A DNA stretch of 64,000 nucleotides, taken from positions 3,660,501 through 3,724,500 of the forward strand of contig NZ_CP101731.1 of NCBI RefSeq assembly GCF_031202305.1. Direction: 5' to 3'. Positions 48,517 to 61,495 of the stretch are shown here, piece by piece. A program made the position numbers and the translations under genes. The notes beneath the pieces are model-generated. The model was not told the DNA's origin, made no database searches, and saw nothing but the letters and a program-made list of their open reading frames with translations. This DNA comes from Pelagibacterium sp. 26DY04. Lineage in GTDB: Bacteria > Pseudomonadota > Alphaproteobacteria > Rhizobiales > Devosiaceae. Within the stretch, counting starts at the first letter, position 1. The number at the start of each line of letters is the position of its first letter.

Positions 48517-50135
48517 AAAGAACCGGGTTGATGATGGGCGGCGCCGTGCTTGCCCTTGGACTTGCCTTGGGCGGACCGGCATTCTCCCAGGACATTGATT
48601 TCGGCGACGATTCGAGCACCTTCGCCAACGACCAGCAATGCGACGACCCGCGCTTCGAAGGCCCGGGCGCCGCCATGGTGCTCAGCCCGGTCGACGAGAT
48701 GCGTGATGCGACCGACTGCCAGGCCGCCTTCGAAGCCGGCGAGGTCACCCTTGCCGCCGAAGGCGAGACCGGAGAGCCCGCCCCCGCCCCCGACGCTCCG
48801 GCAACCGCCGCGGCGCCGGCCGAGGGCGAGATCGATTTCGGCGATGATTCGGGCAATTGGGCCAATGACGGCGAATGCGACGATCCGCGCTTCGGCGGCG
48901 GCCTCGAAAGCCATCTTCTGGCCGACGCAACCGACTGCCGCACCGCCTATGAGGCCGGCGAGGTGACCTTTGCGCCCCAGGAGAGCGCGGACGCCGGCGT
49001 CACGGACGGCGAGATCGACTTCGGCGACGATTCTGGCAATTGGGCCAATGATGGCGAATGCGACGACCCCCGTTTCGGGGGCGCCCTCACCAGCCACGAA
49101 TTGGCCGATGCCACCGACTGCCGCAATGCCTATGAAGCCGGCGAAGTGACCTACACGCCCGCCGGAGAGGCCGACACCCAAACCGGCGCCACCGATGGCG
49201 AGATCGATTTCGGCGATGATTCCGGCTCGTTCGCCAATGACGGCGAATGTGACGATCCCCGCTTCGGCGGCGCGCTCACCAGCCATGAGCTGGCCGACGC
49301 CACCGACTGCCAGGCCGCTTACGAAGCCGGCGATGTCACCTATAGCGGCGAGACGGGCACCGACGCCGGCGGCGAAATCTCGATCGACGACATCGATTTC
49401 GGCGACGATTCGGGCACCTGGGCCAATGACGGCGAATGCGACGACCCCCGTTTCGGCGGCAGCCTCACCAGCCACGAACTGGCCGACGCCACGGACTGCC
49501 GCAACGCCTATGAGGCCGGCGAAGTCACCTTTAACGGCGAGACGGGCGCAGCGGGCGGAGATCCCATCGTGATCGATGGCATCGACTTCGGCGACGATTC
49601 GGGCACCTATTCGCTGGACGACGAATGCGACGATCCGCGCTTTACCGGCTCGGGCGTCGGCGTTGCTCTGGACGATCACCTGATGGCCGATGCCACCGAC
49701 TGTTCCACAGCCTATGAGGATGGCACCGTCACGCTGGATGAAAACCAAGGGTCGGGAGAATCCATCGTCGTCGACGACATCGATTTCGGTGACGATTCGG
49801 GCAATTGGGCCAATGACGGCGAATGCGACGACCCGCGCTTTACCGGTTCGGGCGTGGGCGTTGCTCTTGACGACCACCTGATGGCCGATGCCACCGACTG
49901 TTCGACTGCCTATGAGGATGGCACGGTGACCCTTGAGGGCGATGCCGGGTCCGATGAGGACTTCCGCATCAATTTCGGTGACGATTCCAGCGCCTCGGCC
50001 AATGACGGCGTCTGCGACGATCCCCGCTTCCAGGGCCGCGGCGGCGCCTCCGAACTCCAGAACGCCAACCGGATGGCCGACGCCACCGACTGCCGCGCCG
50101 CCTACGACGCCGGCACGGTGACCTACAACCCCTAG
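48513..50135 (+). CDS. Exported protein with eight Asp/Cys-rich tandem repeats
   Basis: 540 residues: signal peptide (about 1-26, AFS|QD) followed only by repeats. Each repeat begins near D-F-G-D-D-S, then NDGECDDPRF, and ends with ADATDC plus A-Y-E-x-G-x-V-T. Repeat starts are at 48591, 48828, 49011, 49200, 49389, 49578, 49776 and 49965, mostly 189 bases (63 residues) apart. Each repeat has two Cys, likely a disulfide, and Asp-rich loops that could bind Ca2+. The same motif occurs singly in other alphaproteobacterial proteins from memory. Repeats 6 and 7 share a GSGVGVALDDHLM insert, a recent duplication. Function unknown; probably periplasmic or surface. Confidence 0.9.
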   Translation: MKRTGLMMGGAVLALGLALGGPAFSQDIDFGDDSSTFANDQQCDDPRFEGPGAAMVLSPVDEMRDATDCQAAFEAGEVTLAAEGETGEPAPAPDAPATAAAPAEGEIDFGDDSGNWANDGECDDPRFGGGLESHLLADATDCRTAYEAGEVTFAPQESADAGVTDGEIDFGDDSGNWANDGECDDPRFGGALTSHELADATDCRNAYEAGEVTYTPAGEADTQTGATDGEIDFGDDSGSFANDGECDDPRFGGALTSHELADATDCQAAYEAGDVTYSGETGTDAGGEISIDDIDFGDDSGTWANDGECDDPRFGGSLTSHELADATDCRNAYEAGEVTFNGETGAAGGDPIVIDGIDFGDDSGTYSLDDECDDPRFTGSGVGVALDDHLMADATDCSTAYEDGTVTLDENQGSGESIVVDDIDFGDDSGNWANDGECDDPRFTGSGVGVALDDHLMADATDCSTAYEDGTVTLEGDAGSDEDFRINFGDDSSASANDGVCDDPRFQGRGGASELQNANRMADATDCRAAYDAGTVTYNP

Positions 50136-50137
50136 GA

Positions 50138-50205
50138 GCGTGACCAGCAAAAGCATGTCCCCGGCTTGGCCGGGGACGAAAACTGGTTTTGCGGTTCGGA
50201 CACGC
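50138..50205. repeat. Nested palindromic dispersed repeat, copy 2
   Basis: Same element as 25414-25480: outer arms GCGTGACC/GGACACGC (one mismatch), GCAAAA/TTTTGC, and the inner TCCCCGGC/GCCGGGGA hairpin. It begins two bases after the stop codon of the repeat-protein gene. Confidence 0.8.
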
Positions 50206-50242
50206 GACCAAACAATGCGTGAGCGGATCATTCACCAAACCC

Positions 50243-50270
50243 AAAGGCCGCATCCCCGATGCGGCCTTTT
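50243..50270 (+). terminator. Intrinsic terminator after the repeat-protein gene
   Basis: Eleven-bp perfect stem (50243-50253 with 50259-50269), five-base loop, then T-rich sequence. Also has an A-run on the 5' side, so it could work from both sides. Confidence 0.85.
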
Positions 50271-50296
50271 CGTTTTGGCACCCACAAACCCAGGTC

Positions 50297-50318
50297 ATCC
50301 CGGCCGAAGAGCCGGGAT
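50297..50318. repeat. Short palindrome ATCCCGGC...GCCGGGAT
   Basis: Eight-bp perfect arms around a six-base loop, of the kind often found as a dispersed repeat in GC-rich genomes. It is preceded by CAGGTC and followed by CCAG. Confidence 0.55.
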
Positions 50319-50364
50319 CCAGTAACCGGCAGAGACAAAGCAAGCCCTCATGCGCTGCCGCGAG

Positions 50365-50627
50365 CGGTGCGGCGCGTGAGACCAAAAAGGACGAGGCAAC
50401 GCCGAGGACCCCGCGCGACGTTTCGCGCGCCCCGCCGGAGGGCCAGTGAAAGTCATAGGGCGGTTCTAGCCCGTCATGACTTTCACGGTGCGGCCCGTGA
50501 GGCACAGAATGGACGAGGCGAAGCCGAGGACCCCGGCGAACGTTTTCGCCGCGCCGTCGCAGGTGCAGCCCCGGTCATAGCGCGGCTTTAGCGCGTCATG
50601 ACCGGGGCGGTGCGCACCGTGAGACAC
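50365..50627. repeat. Tandem 121-122 bp noncoding repeat with structure-conserved stems
   Basis: Unit starts (CGGTGC) at 50365, 50486 and 50608; the third copy is cut after about 20 bases by the lpdA end. Each unit has a first hairpin (50413-50428; 50535-50550) with constant loop CGTT but different stems (GCGCGA/TCGCGC against GGCGAA/TTCGCC) and a 41-base palindrome (50446-50486; 50568-50608) whose six outer pairs differ (GTGAAA/TTTCAC against GCCCCG/CGGGGC) while pairing is kept. The unit length is not a multiple of three and no coding is seen. Confidence 0.85.
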
Positions 50628-52034
<1,407 letters not shown>

Positions 52035-52100
52035 GATGCCTTGTCCTTCTCGGCTGCCGCGCCTTGGCGCGAAGTCACATGAAATATTCCGATGCGGGGA

Positions 52101-52496
52101 TCAGAAGACGATCCCCACAAACATCAGAAGTAGTCCGATGCACGCGCCGGTAAACACCAGCGAACGCAGATAGGGTATGCCCAGGAGGTAGAGCGGGATG
52201 TAAGCGAGGCGGAAGACCAGATAGAGCCCCGCCCCCCATTGGGTGAGCCAGTTCGATGTCCCCACAACGCTCGCCGCCAGCGCCAGGACGAGGAAGGCGG
52301 GCCAGGTCTCGAGAAAATTGCGCAACGCCCGTTCGGCGCGCCCGCCCACGACGCTGAGATCACGCCGTTCGTCGCGGGGTCCGGCATTGTACGCACTGCC
52401 CAGGTCGCGGGTCAGAAATCCAGCCTGGAGGCCGATGTGGATGAACAAAATCAACACCGACCAAACCGCAAGCGTCAATTCAAGGTTCAACACCAT
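52101..52496 (-). CDS. MAPEG-family membrane protein
   Basis: 131 residues from ATG 52496, with four helices and the MAPEG pattern AERALRNFLETWPAFLVLAL followed by [26 protein letters not shown] site abuts this ATG, so translation may begin a few codons later (GTG or TTG). MAPEG proteins are often glutathione-dependent; bacterial members like this are largely uncharacterised. Its place between sucB and lpdA is conserved in Hyphomicrobiales. Confidence 0.85.
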   Translation of the reverse strand: MVLNLELTLAVWSVLILFIHIGLQAGFLTRDLGSAYNAGPRDERRDLSVVGGRAERALRNFLETWPAFLVLALAASVVGTSNWLTQWGAGLYLVFRLAYIPLYLLGIPYLRSLVFTGACIGLLLMFVGIVF

Positions 52497-52553
52497 CTCC
52501 TCGGGCTCAACACGACCCGCCAAAACGGCAGGGTTGGCGCCCCGCCATCGCCC

Positions 52554-53786
52554 TTAAAGATCGAGCACCAGACGCTGCGGATCCTCGAGGCTCTCCTTGA
52601 CGCGCACCAGGAACGTCACCGCTTCCTTGCCGTCGACGATCCGGTGGTCATAGCTCAGAGCCAGATACATCATCGGCCGCACGACCACCTGACCGCCCAC
52701 GACCACCGGGCGTTCCTGGATCTTGTGCATGCCCAAAATGCCCGATTGCGGGGCGTTGAGGATAGGAGTCGACATCAGCGAACCATAGACGCCGCCATTG
52801 GAGATGGTGAAGGTGCCGCCCTGCATGTCGGCCATCGAAAGCTCGCCATCCCGCGCCGCCTTGCCCAGCCGCGCGATCTCCTTTTCGATCTCGGCGATGG
52901 TCATCTGATCGGCATCGCGCACCACCGGCACCACGAGCCCCTTGTCGGTCCCCACCGCCACCCCGATATGGGCGAAGTTCTTGTAGATGATGTCGATGCC
53001 GTCGATCTCGGCATTGACCGCCGGGATCTCCTTTAAAGCATGCACCACGGCCTTGGTGAAAAAGCCCATGAAGCCGAGCTTGACGCCGTGCTTTTTCTCG
53101 AACAGCTCCTTGTAGGAATTGCGCAGATCCATCACCGGCTTCATGTCCACCTCGTTGAAGGTGGTGAGCATGGCGGCGGTGTTCTGGGCGTCCTTCAAAC
53201 GCTTGGCGATGGTCTGGCGCAGCCGGGTCATCTTGACCCGCTCCTCGCGGCTTGCATCCTCCTGCTTTGAGGGTGCGCGCGTCTGGGCCGGCTGAGCGGC
53301 GGCAGGCGCCGGTTGGGCGCTGGTGCGCTCGAGTGCCTTGAACACGTCTTCCTTGAGCACCTGGCCGCGCTTGCCCGATCCTTCGACCGAAGAGGGATCG
53401 ACATCGCGCTCCGCCATCAGCTTGGCAGCCGAAGGGGCCGGGGGCATTTCGGTCTTGGCGGCGGGCGCCGGAGTTTCGGCGGGCTTGGGCGCCTCGGCGG
53501 GCTTGGCCGCTTCCGCCTTGGGCTCTTCGGCCTGCTTGGCAGGGGCGGCGCCGGCGGCGATCGCCGCGATCAGCGCACCCACTTCGACCGTATCGCCTTC
53601 ATTGACCGAAATGGCTTCGATCGTGCCCGACACCGGGGCGGGCACTTCGATGGTCACCTTGTCGGTTTCCAGCTCCACGATCGGCTCGTCGGCCGAAACC
53701 GCATCCCCCACCTTCTTGAACCATTGCCCGATCGTCGCTTCGGTGACGCTTTCCCCAAGGGTAGGAACCCGGACTTCAGTGGACAT
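52554..53786 (-). CDS. sucB: Dihydrolipoyllysine succinyltransferase (E2 of 2-oxoglutarate dehydrogenase)
   Basis: 410 residues. Lipoyl domain with Lys43 (ETDKVTIE), Ala/Pro-rich linker, peripheral-subunit-binding domain (about 114-150), second linker, and catalytic domain with [10 protein letters not shown] near 380 (His and Asp). A single lipoyl domain is normal for SucB. Follows sucA with a 64-base gap. Confidence 0.97.
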   Translation of the reverse strand: MSTEVRVPTLGESVTEATIGQWFKKVGDAVSADEPIVELETDKVTIEVPAPVSGTIEAISVNEGDTVEVGALIAAIAAGAAPAKQAEEPKAEAAKPAEAPKPAETPAPAAKTEMPPAPSAAKLMAERDVDPSSVEGSGKRGQVLKEDVFKALERTSAQPAPAAAQPAQTRAPSKQEDASREERVKMTRLRQTIAKRLKDAQNTAAMLTTFNEVDMKPVMDLRNSYKELFEKKHGVKLGFMGFFTKAVVHALKEIPAVNAEIDGIDIIYKNFAHIGVAVGTDKGLVVPVVRDADQMTIAEIEKEIARLGKAARDGELSMADMQGGTFTISNGGVYGSLMSTPILNAPQSGILGMHKIQERPVVVGGQVVVRPMMYLALSYDHRIVDGKEAVTFLVRVKESLEDPQRLVLDL

Positions 53787-53850
53787 CTGCTATATCCTTT
53801 CTCGCAGCGCGTGGACCCGGCACTGACAGCCGGGCAGCGGCAAAACACTG

Positions 53851-56838
53851 TTACTCGAAGGCCTCGTCCAGGAACGCCTGGAGCTGGGCGACATGGGTGC
53901 GCATCAGCCCGGTCGCGGTCGAAGCCGATGCCGGCCGGCCCACATAGCGCGGACGCGCCCCGGGCTGCCCCATCTGCTCGAGCACCCACTCGATATAGGG
54001 TTGAACGAAACTCCAGGCGCCCATGTTCTTGGGTTCTTCCTGGCACCAGACGATCTCGGCATTGCGGAAGCGGCTGAGTTCATCGATCAGCGCCTTGGCC
54101 GGGAACGGGTAGAGCTGTTCGAGCCGCATCAGATAGACATCGTTGATGCCGCGCTTTTCGCGATCTTCCAGCAGGTCGTAATAGACCTTGCCCGTGCACA
54201 CCACGACACGTCGGATCTTGTCGTCGCCGACAAGGTTGACCTCGGTCTTGGGCACGCCCGGCGTTTCCGCATCGTCCCAGAGCAGGCGATGGAAGAACGT
54301 ATCGGGGCCCAGCTCGCGCAGGCCGGACACCGCCCGCTTGTGGCGCAGCAGCGATTTGGGCGTCATGATGATCAGCGGCTTGCGGAAGTCGCGCTTGAGT
54401 TGCCGGCGCAGGGCGTGAAAATAATTGGCCGGCGTCGTGCAGTTGAGTACCTGCATATTGTCTTCGGCGCAAAGCTGCAGGAAGCGCTCCGGGCGTGCCG
54501 AGGAGTGCTCGGGGCCCTGGCCCTCATAGCCATGGGGCAGCAGCATCACCAGCCCACTCATGCGCAGCCATTTGCGTTCGCCCGCCGCGATGAACTGGTC
54601 GATCACCACCTGCGCCCCATTGACGAAATCGCCGAACTGGGCCTCCCAGATGGTGAGCGCATTGGGCTCGGCCAGCGAATAGCCGTATTCGAACCCGAGC
54701 ACCGCCTCTTCGGACAGCATCGAGTTGATGACTTCGTAGCGCGCCTGGCCGTCGGCCAGGTTGTTGAGCGGAGTATGGGTGGATTCGTTTTCCTGGTCGT
54801 AAAGCACCGAATGGCGCTGGCTGAACGTGCCGCGCTCCACATCCTGACCCGAAAGGCGGACCGGATGGCCTTCGTCGAGCAGGGTGGCAAAGGCGAGCGC
54901 TTCGGCGGTTGCCCAGTCGATCCCTTCGCCCTCGGTAATGATCTTCTTGCGGTTGTCCAGGAACCGCTGCACCGTGCGATGGACGTGAAAGCCCTGCGGC
55001 ACCGCGCACAGCTTCTCGCCCAGCCCGGTGAGCTTTTCGATCTCGACCCCGGTCACCCCGCGCCGCGGCCCGTCCACCTCGGCAAGCTTGATGTTCTTCC
55101 AGGCGCCGTCGAGCCAGTCGGCCTTGTTGGGGCGATAATCCTGCCCCGCCTCGAACTCGCCTTCGAGCCGCGTGCGCCAATCGGCCTTGAGCTGCTCGAA
55201 TTCCTCGGCCGATACCACGCCCTCGTCGATGAGCTTGTGCCCATAGATTTCCAGCGTCGTCTTGTGCCCGCGGATCGCCTTGTACATCAGCGGCTGGGTG
55301 AAACTGGGCTCATCACCTTCGTTGTGCCCGAACCGGCGGTAGCAGAACATGTCGATGACCACCGGCCGCCCAAATTTCTGGCGGAACTCGGTGGCGATCT
55401 TGGCGGCATAGACCACAGCTTCGGGATCGTCGCCATTGCAGTGGAACACCGGCGCCTCGATCATCTTGGCCACATCGGTGGGATAAGGCGAAGAGCGCGA
55501 GAAGTGCGGGCTCGTCGTAAACCCGATCTGGTTGTTGATGACGAAGTGGATCGACCCGCCCGTCCGATGCCCCTTGAGCCCCGAAAGCCCGAAGCATTCG
55601 GCAACCACGCCCTGGCCCGCGAAGGCGGCATCGCCATGGAGCAGCAGCGGAAGCACGGCCATGCGGTTGGTGTCCCGCGTATCGCGCACGAACCGCCCGT
55701 CAATGGCCGAAAGCTGATCCTGCTTGGCGCGCGCTTTGCCCAGCACCACCGGATCGACGATCTCGAGATGGGACGGGTTGGCGGTCAGCGAGAGATGCAC
55801 CTTGTTGCCGTCGAACTCACGGTCCGAAGAAGCGCCCAGGTGATATTTGACGTCACCGGAACCCTCGACATCGTCGGGATAGAAGGCGCCGCCCTTGAAT
55901 TCGTGAAACAGCGCCCTGTGCGGCTTGGCCATCAACTGAGTCAGAACATTGAGCCGGCCGCGATGGGCCATGCCCAGGACGATATCCTTGACCCCCAGCG
56001 CGCCGCCGCGCTTGACGATCTGTTCGAGCGCCGGAATCAGTGCTTCGCCGCCATCGAGCCCGAACCGCTTGGTGCCGGTATATTTGACGTCGAGGAATTT
56101 TTCGAACCCCTCGGCCTCGGCGAGCTTGTTGAGGATGGCGCGCTTGCCCTCGGGGGTGAAGCTGATTTCCTTGTCCGGGCCTTCGATCCGCTCCTGAATC
56201 CAGGCCTTGGCCTCGGGATCGGAGATGTGCATGAACTCGATGCCCAGCGTGCCGCAATAGGTGCGCTTGAGGATTTCGAGCATCTGCGGCACGGTCGCCG
56301 ATTCCAGCCCGAGATAATTGTCGATGAAGATCTCGCGGTCGTAGTCGGCCTCGGTGAACCCATAGGTGGCCGGATCGAGCTCGGGCGCTTCTTCGCGCGT
56401 TTCCAGCCCCAGCGGATCGAGATTGGCATGCAGATGCCCGCGCATGCGGTAGGCGCGGATCATCATGATGGCGTGAATGGAATCGCGGGTCGCCTGCATG
56501 ATGGCTTGCGGCGAAACCTCCTGACCGGAGGCCCTGGCCTTTTCGCTCACCGCCTTCTGGGCCTTGACCGCCACGGCACCCCAATCGCCGTCGAGCGCCG
56601 AGACCAGTTCGCCATTGGCCGTGCGCGGCCAGTCACGCCGCTGCCAGCTCGGGCCCTCCGCATTCTGCTTCACCTGATCGGCGCTGTCGGAAAGGTTGGA
56701 GAAGAACTCTGCCCAGCTCGGATCGACGCTTTTGGGATCGGCTTTGTAGCGGGCGTAGAGCGCCTCGATATAATCGGCGTTGCCGCCGTACAGAAAGGAG
56801 GTGAGGAGGAACGTTTCGTTCTGGTCCTGTCGTGCCAT
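53851..56838 (-). CDS. sucA: 2-oxoglutarate dehydrogenase E1
   Basis: 995 residues, full length. N-terminal FLYGGNADYIEALYARYK for E2 binding, thiamine-diphosphate motif GDAAFAGQGVVAECFGLSGL with later NNQIGFTT, and conserved HRGRLNVL and FCYRRFGHNEGDEP. Decarboxylates 2-oxoglutarate. A 993-residue open frame on the opposite strand is a composition effect. Confidence 0.97.
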   Translation of the reverse strand: MARQDQNETFLLTSFLYGGNADYIEALYARYKADPKSVDPSWAEFFSNLSDSADQVKQNAEGPSWQRRDWPRTANGELVSALDGDWGAVAVKAQKAVSEKARASGQEVSPQAIMQATRDSIHAIMMIRAYRMRGHLHANLDPLGLETREEAPELDPATYGFTEADYDREIFIDNYLGLESATVPQMLEILKRTYCGTLGIEFMHISDPEAKAWIQERIEGPDKEISFTPEGKRAILNKLAEAEGFEKFLDVKYTGTKRFGLDGGEALIPALEQIVKRGGALGVKDIVLGMAHRGRLNVLTQLMAKPHRALFHEFKGGAFYPDDVEGSGDVKYHLGASSDREFDGNKVHLSLTANPSHLEIVDPVVLGKARAKQDQLSAIDGRFVRDTRDTNRMAVLPLLLHGDAAFAGQGVVAECFGLSGLKGHRTGGSIHFVINNQIGFTTSPHFSRSSPYPTDVAKMIEAPVFHCNGDDPEAVVYAAKIATEFRQKFGRPVVIDMFCYRRFGHNEGDEPSFTQPLMYKAIRGHKTTLEIYGHKLIDEGVVSAEEFEQLKADWRTRLEGEFEAGQDYRPNKADWLDGAWKNIKLAEVDGPRRGVTGVEIEKLTGLGEKLCAVPQGFHVHRTVQRFLDNRKKIITEGEGIDWATAEALAFATLLDEGHPVRLSGQDVERGTFSQRHSVLYDQENESTHTPLNNLADGQARYEVINSMLSEEAVLGFEYGYSLAEPNALTIWEAQFGDFVNGAQVVIDQFIAAGERKWLRMSGLVMLLPHGYEGQGPEHSSARPERFLQLCAEDNMQVLNCTTPANYFHALRRQLKRDFRKPLIIMTPKSLLRHKRAVSGLRELGPDTFFHRLLWDDAETPGVPKTEVNLVGDDKIRRVVVCTGKVYYDLLEDREKRGINDVYLMRLEQLYPFPAKALIDELSRFRNAEIVWCQEEPKNMGAWSFVQPYIEWVLEQMGQPGARPRYVGRPASASTATGLMRTHVAQLQAFLDEAFE

Positions 56839-56989
56839 TTCACTCTCGATTGGGGGTCCCGATCCCCCGGGTAAAAATCCAACCTGCCCTTGGTTTGGGC
56901 CGCCAATTGGGTTGGAACTATGACCGGCCCGAACCTACGCTTGGGTTAACCGATCCCAACATGGGGTCCCGGCCGGTCGGCTTAAACAC

Positions 56990-57892
56990 CTAGCCCTTCA
57001 ACACATCCACAAGGGTCTTGCCCAGCCGGGCCGGCGAAGGCGAAACCACAATGCCCGCTTGTTCCATCGCGGCGATCTTGGATTCGGCATCGCCCTTGCC
57101 GCCAGAGACCACCGCGCCCGCATGGCCCATGGTCCGCCCCTTGGGCGCGGTGCGCCCGGCGATGAACCCTGCCATCGGCTTCTTGCGGCCTTTCTTGGCC
57201 TCGTCGATCAGGAACTGGGCGGCATCTTCCTCTGCCGAGCCGCCGATCTCACCGATCATGATGATCGATTCGGTCTGATCATCTGCCAGGAACATCTCGA
57301 GGACGTCGATGAATTCGGTGCCCTTGACCGGATCGCCGCCGATCCCCACCGCCGTCGTCTGCCCCAGCCCCTCATTGGTGGTCTGGAACACCGCTTCATA
57401 GGTCAGCGTGCCGGAACGCGAGACGATGCCCACCGAGCCCTTGCGGAAGATCGAGCCCGGCATGATGCCGATCTTGCATTCTTCCGGCGTGAGGATACCG
57501 GGGCAGTTCGGGCCCAGAAGGCGCGAATTGGACTTTTCCAGCCGCGCCTTGACGCGTACCATGTCGGCCACCGGAATGCCCTCGGTGATGCAGGTGATAA
57601 AGGGGATTTCCGCATCGATCGCTTCGATGATGGCATCGGCGGCCCCGGCCGGCGGCACATAGATGACCGAAGCGTCAGCGCCGGTCTTTTCCTTGCCTTC
57701 GGCCACGGTGGCGAAAATCGGCAGCTCGTGCCCGCCCGCTCCCGTCCAGGTCTCTCCGCCCTTTTTGGGGTGAATGCCCCCGACCATCTGCGTGTTGTAA
57801 TAGGCCAGCGCCTGTTCGGTGTGGAAGGTGCCGGTCTTGCCGGTCAGACCCTGCACGAGGATCTTGGTGTTCTTGTCGACGAGAATTGACAT
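56990..57892 (-). CDS. sucD: Succinyl-CoA synthetase alpha subunit
   Basis: 300 residues from ATG 57892. CoA-binding [15 protein letters not shown] near the start and the phospho-His in [14 protein letters not shown] near 245. Makes succinate and ATP/GTP with SucC. The frame is open upstream into sucC but not coding. Confidence 0.97.
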   Translation of the reverse strand: MSILVDKNTKILVQGLTGKTGTFHTEQALAYYNTQMVGGIHPKKGGETWTGAGGHELPIFATVAEGKEKTGADASVIYVPPAGAADAIIEAIDAEIPFITCITEGIPVADMVRVKARLEKSNSRLLGPNCPGILTPEECKIGIMPGSIFRKGSVGIVSRSGTLTYEAVFQTTNEGLGQTTAVGIGGDPVKGTEFIDVLEMFLADDQTESIIMIGEIGGSAEEDAAQFLIDEAKKGRKKPMAGFIAGRTAPKGRTMGHAGAVVSGGKGDAESKIAAMEQAGIVVSPSPARLGKTLVDVLKG

Positions 57893-57933
57893 ATGTCTTT
57901 CGAGCTCAAATTCCGTGTGGCTGGTTGCGGCGC

Positions 57934-59124
<1,191 letters not shown>

Positions 59125-59181
59125 CGTGTGTCGAACCCTTCGCTTGGGTGTTCGTTCCGAGGCGCGATGGCGCCAGACGAG

Positions 59182-59209
59182 AAAAGGCCCGGAGACATCG
59201 CCTCCGGGC
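59182..59209 (-). terminator. Terminator after mdh
   Basis: On the minus strand an 8-bp perfect stem (59202-59209 with 59187-59194, seven-base loop) is followed by CTTTTC. It separates mdh from sucCD, giving mdh its own transcript end. Confidence 0.75.
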
Positions 59210-59217
59210 TCGATCGA

Positions 59218-60192
<975 letters not shown>

Positions 60193-60350
60193 CTATAGGT
60201 AAAGTAAGTTTTTCCTCGCGCCCTCCATAGCCCTTGTGACAAAAAGGCGCAAGTGAACCCTTCGTCTAACGCCCGAAAATTCGGATGTTTCGATCAGGGC
60301 ACCGTCAAATACGTCTGCAATGCTGACAGTTTCCCTGCTACGGAAGGTTT

Positions 60351-61493
60351 CTAAATCGACCTCTGCTGCCGCAAAGGCTGAGCGATATAGTCGGCCGAGC
60401 GCATCTCTTCGAGCCGCGACAGACACCGGGCAAATTCGAAGCGCGTCTTATCGTCCTGCGCCAATTCATCGAGTGGAGCGGCAAAGCTCGCCGCCAGTTT
60501 CACCCCCCGGTCATAGAGCGTGTCCACCAGGAGGATGAAGCGTTTCGAAGCATCCGATTTGAGGCACGAGAACACCGGCACGTGCTCGACCATCAGCGTG
60601 TGATAACCATTGGCGATCTTGAGATAGTCGCGCGCGCCAAGGGGGCGTTCGCACAGATCGGCAAAATCGAACCGCGCCACCCCCATGGCGTGCGCTGGAA
60701 CCGAAATGACTCGCCCCAGGCTCTCGATGGCATTGGGCCGGGCTTCCGCCCCACCGGTGAGGTGGGCAAACAGCCGGTCCATCGCGGCATCGATCTCCGG
60801 ACCGGTGCCGAAATGATAGACCTCCTGCGCATCGAGCTTTTCGCGCCGGTAGTCGGTCGCCCCATTGAGGTTGAAAACCTCTGCATGGCTTTCGAGCAGG
60901 TCGATGAAGGGCAGGAAGAGCTGGCGGTTAAGCCCGTTCCAATAAAGCTTTTCAGGCGGGATGTTGGAAGTCGCCACCACCACCACGCCATCGGCGAACA
61001 GGATCTCGAACAGGCGCTTCAAAAGCATCGCGTCGGTGATGTCGGAAACGAAGAACTCGTCGAAACACAACAACCGCACCGAGCGCGTGATGGGCCGCGC
61101 CACGGCAGGAATGGGATCGCGCGCGCCTTTGGTTCCTGGGTTCTCGGCCCGAAATTTGGCGATCGCCTCATGCACCTCGTTCATGAACTCGTGGAAATGG
61201 ACGCGCCGCTTGTTCTCCACCGGCACGGTCTGGAAAAACAGGTCCATGAGCATGGTCTTGCCCCGCCCCACGTCTCCCCAGATATAGAGTCCCTTGGGGG
61301 CTTCGCGCTTGCGCCGGAACAGCGCCGCAATCACCGACCCCGATTGGGCTTCGAGCCTATCGAGCCCCTCGGCCACGGCCTGGAGCTTTTCGACCGCCTG
61401 TTTTTGCGCGGCATCGGGTTTGACTTGCCCCGAGATCACCAGCTCGGCATAGGCGTCCAGGATTGAGCCCCCGGCTCCTTCTCCCCCCGCCAA
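60351..61493 (-). CDS. zapE: Cell division ATPase ZapE (AFG1-like)
   Basis: 380 residues from a TTG at 61493; no better start is seen and the N terminus (ILDAYAELVISGQVKPDAAQ) fits the family. Walker A GDVGRGKT at 73-80, Walker B LLCFDEFFVSD near 145. ZapE associates with the Z-ring and destabilises FtsZ under stress; it lies next to mdh in many relatives. Three bases separate it from the upstream lipoprotein stop. Confidence 0.93.
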   Translation of the reverse strand: MAGGEGAGGSILDAYAELVISGQVKPDAAQKQAVEKLQAVAEGLDRLEAQSGSVIAALFRRKREAPKGLYIWGDVGRGKTMLMDLFFQTVPVENKRRVHFHEFMNEVHEAIAKFRAENPGTKGARDPIPAVARPITRSVRLLCFDEFFVSDITDAMLLKRLFEILFADGVVVVATSNIPPEKLYWNGLNRQLFLPFIDLLESHAEVFNLNGATDYRREKLDAQEVYHFGTGPEIDAAMDRLFAHLTGGAEARPNAIESLGRVISVPAHAMGVARFDFADLCERPLGARDYLKIANGYHTLMVEHVPVFSCLKSDASKRFILLVDTLYDRGVKLAASFAAPLDELAQDDKTRFEFARCLSRLEEMRSADYIAQPLRQQRSI

Positions 61494-61495
61494 AA

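Noticed and set aside
48513..50135. CRISPR-like periodic repeats
   Set aside because: The repeats are coding, in frame, 189 bases long and diverged at third positions; they are protein modules.
53893..56874. 993-codon open frame on the plus strand opposite sucA
   Set aside because: It mirrors a well-supported sucA gene; long antisense frames are expected at this GC content, and the protein has no recognisable motifs.
60193..60426. 77-codon minus-strand frame between mdh and zapE
   Set aside because: Overlaps the end of zapE in another frame and has no ribosome site.
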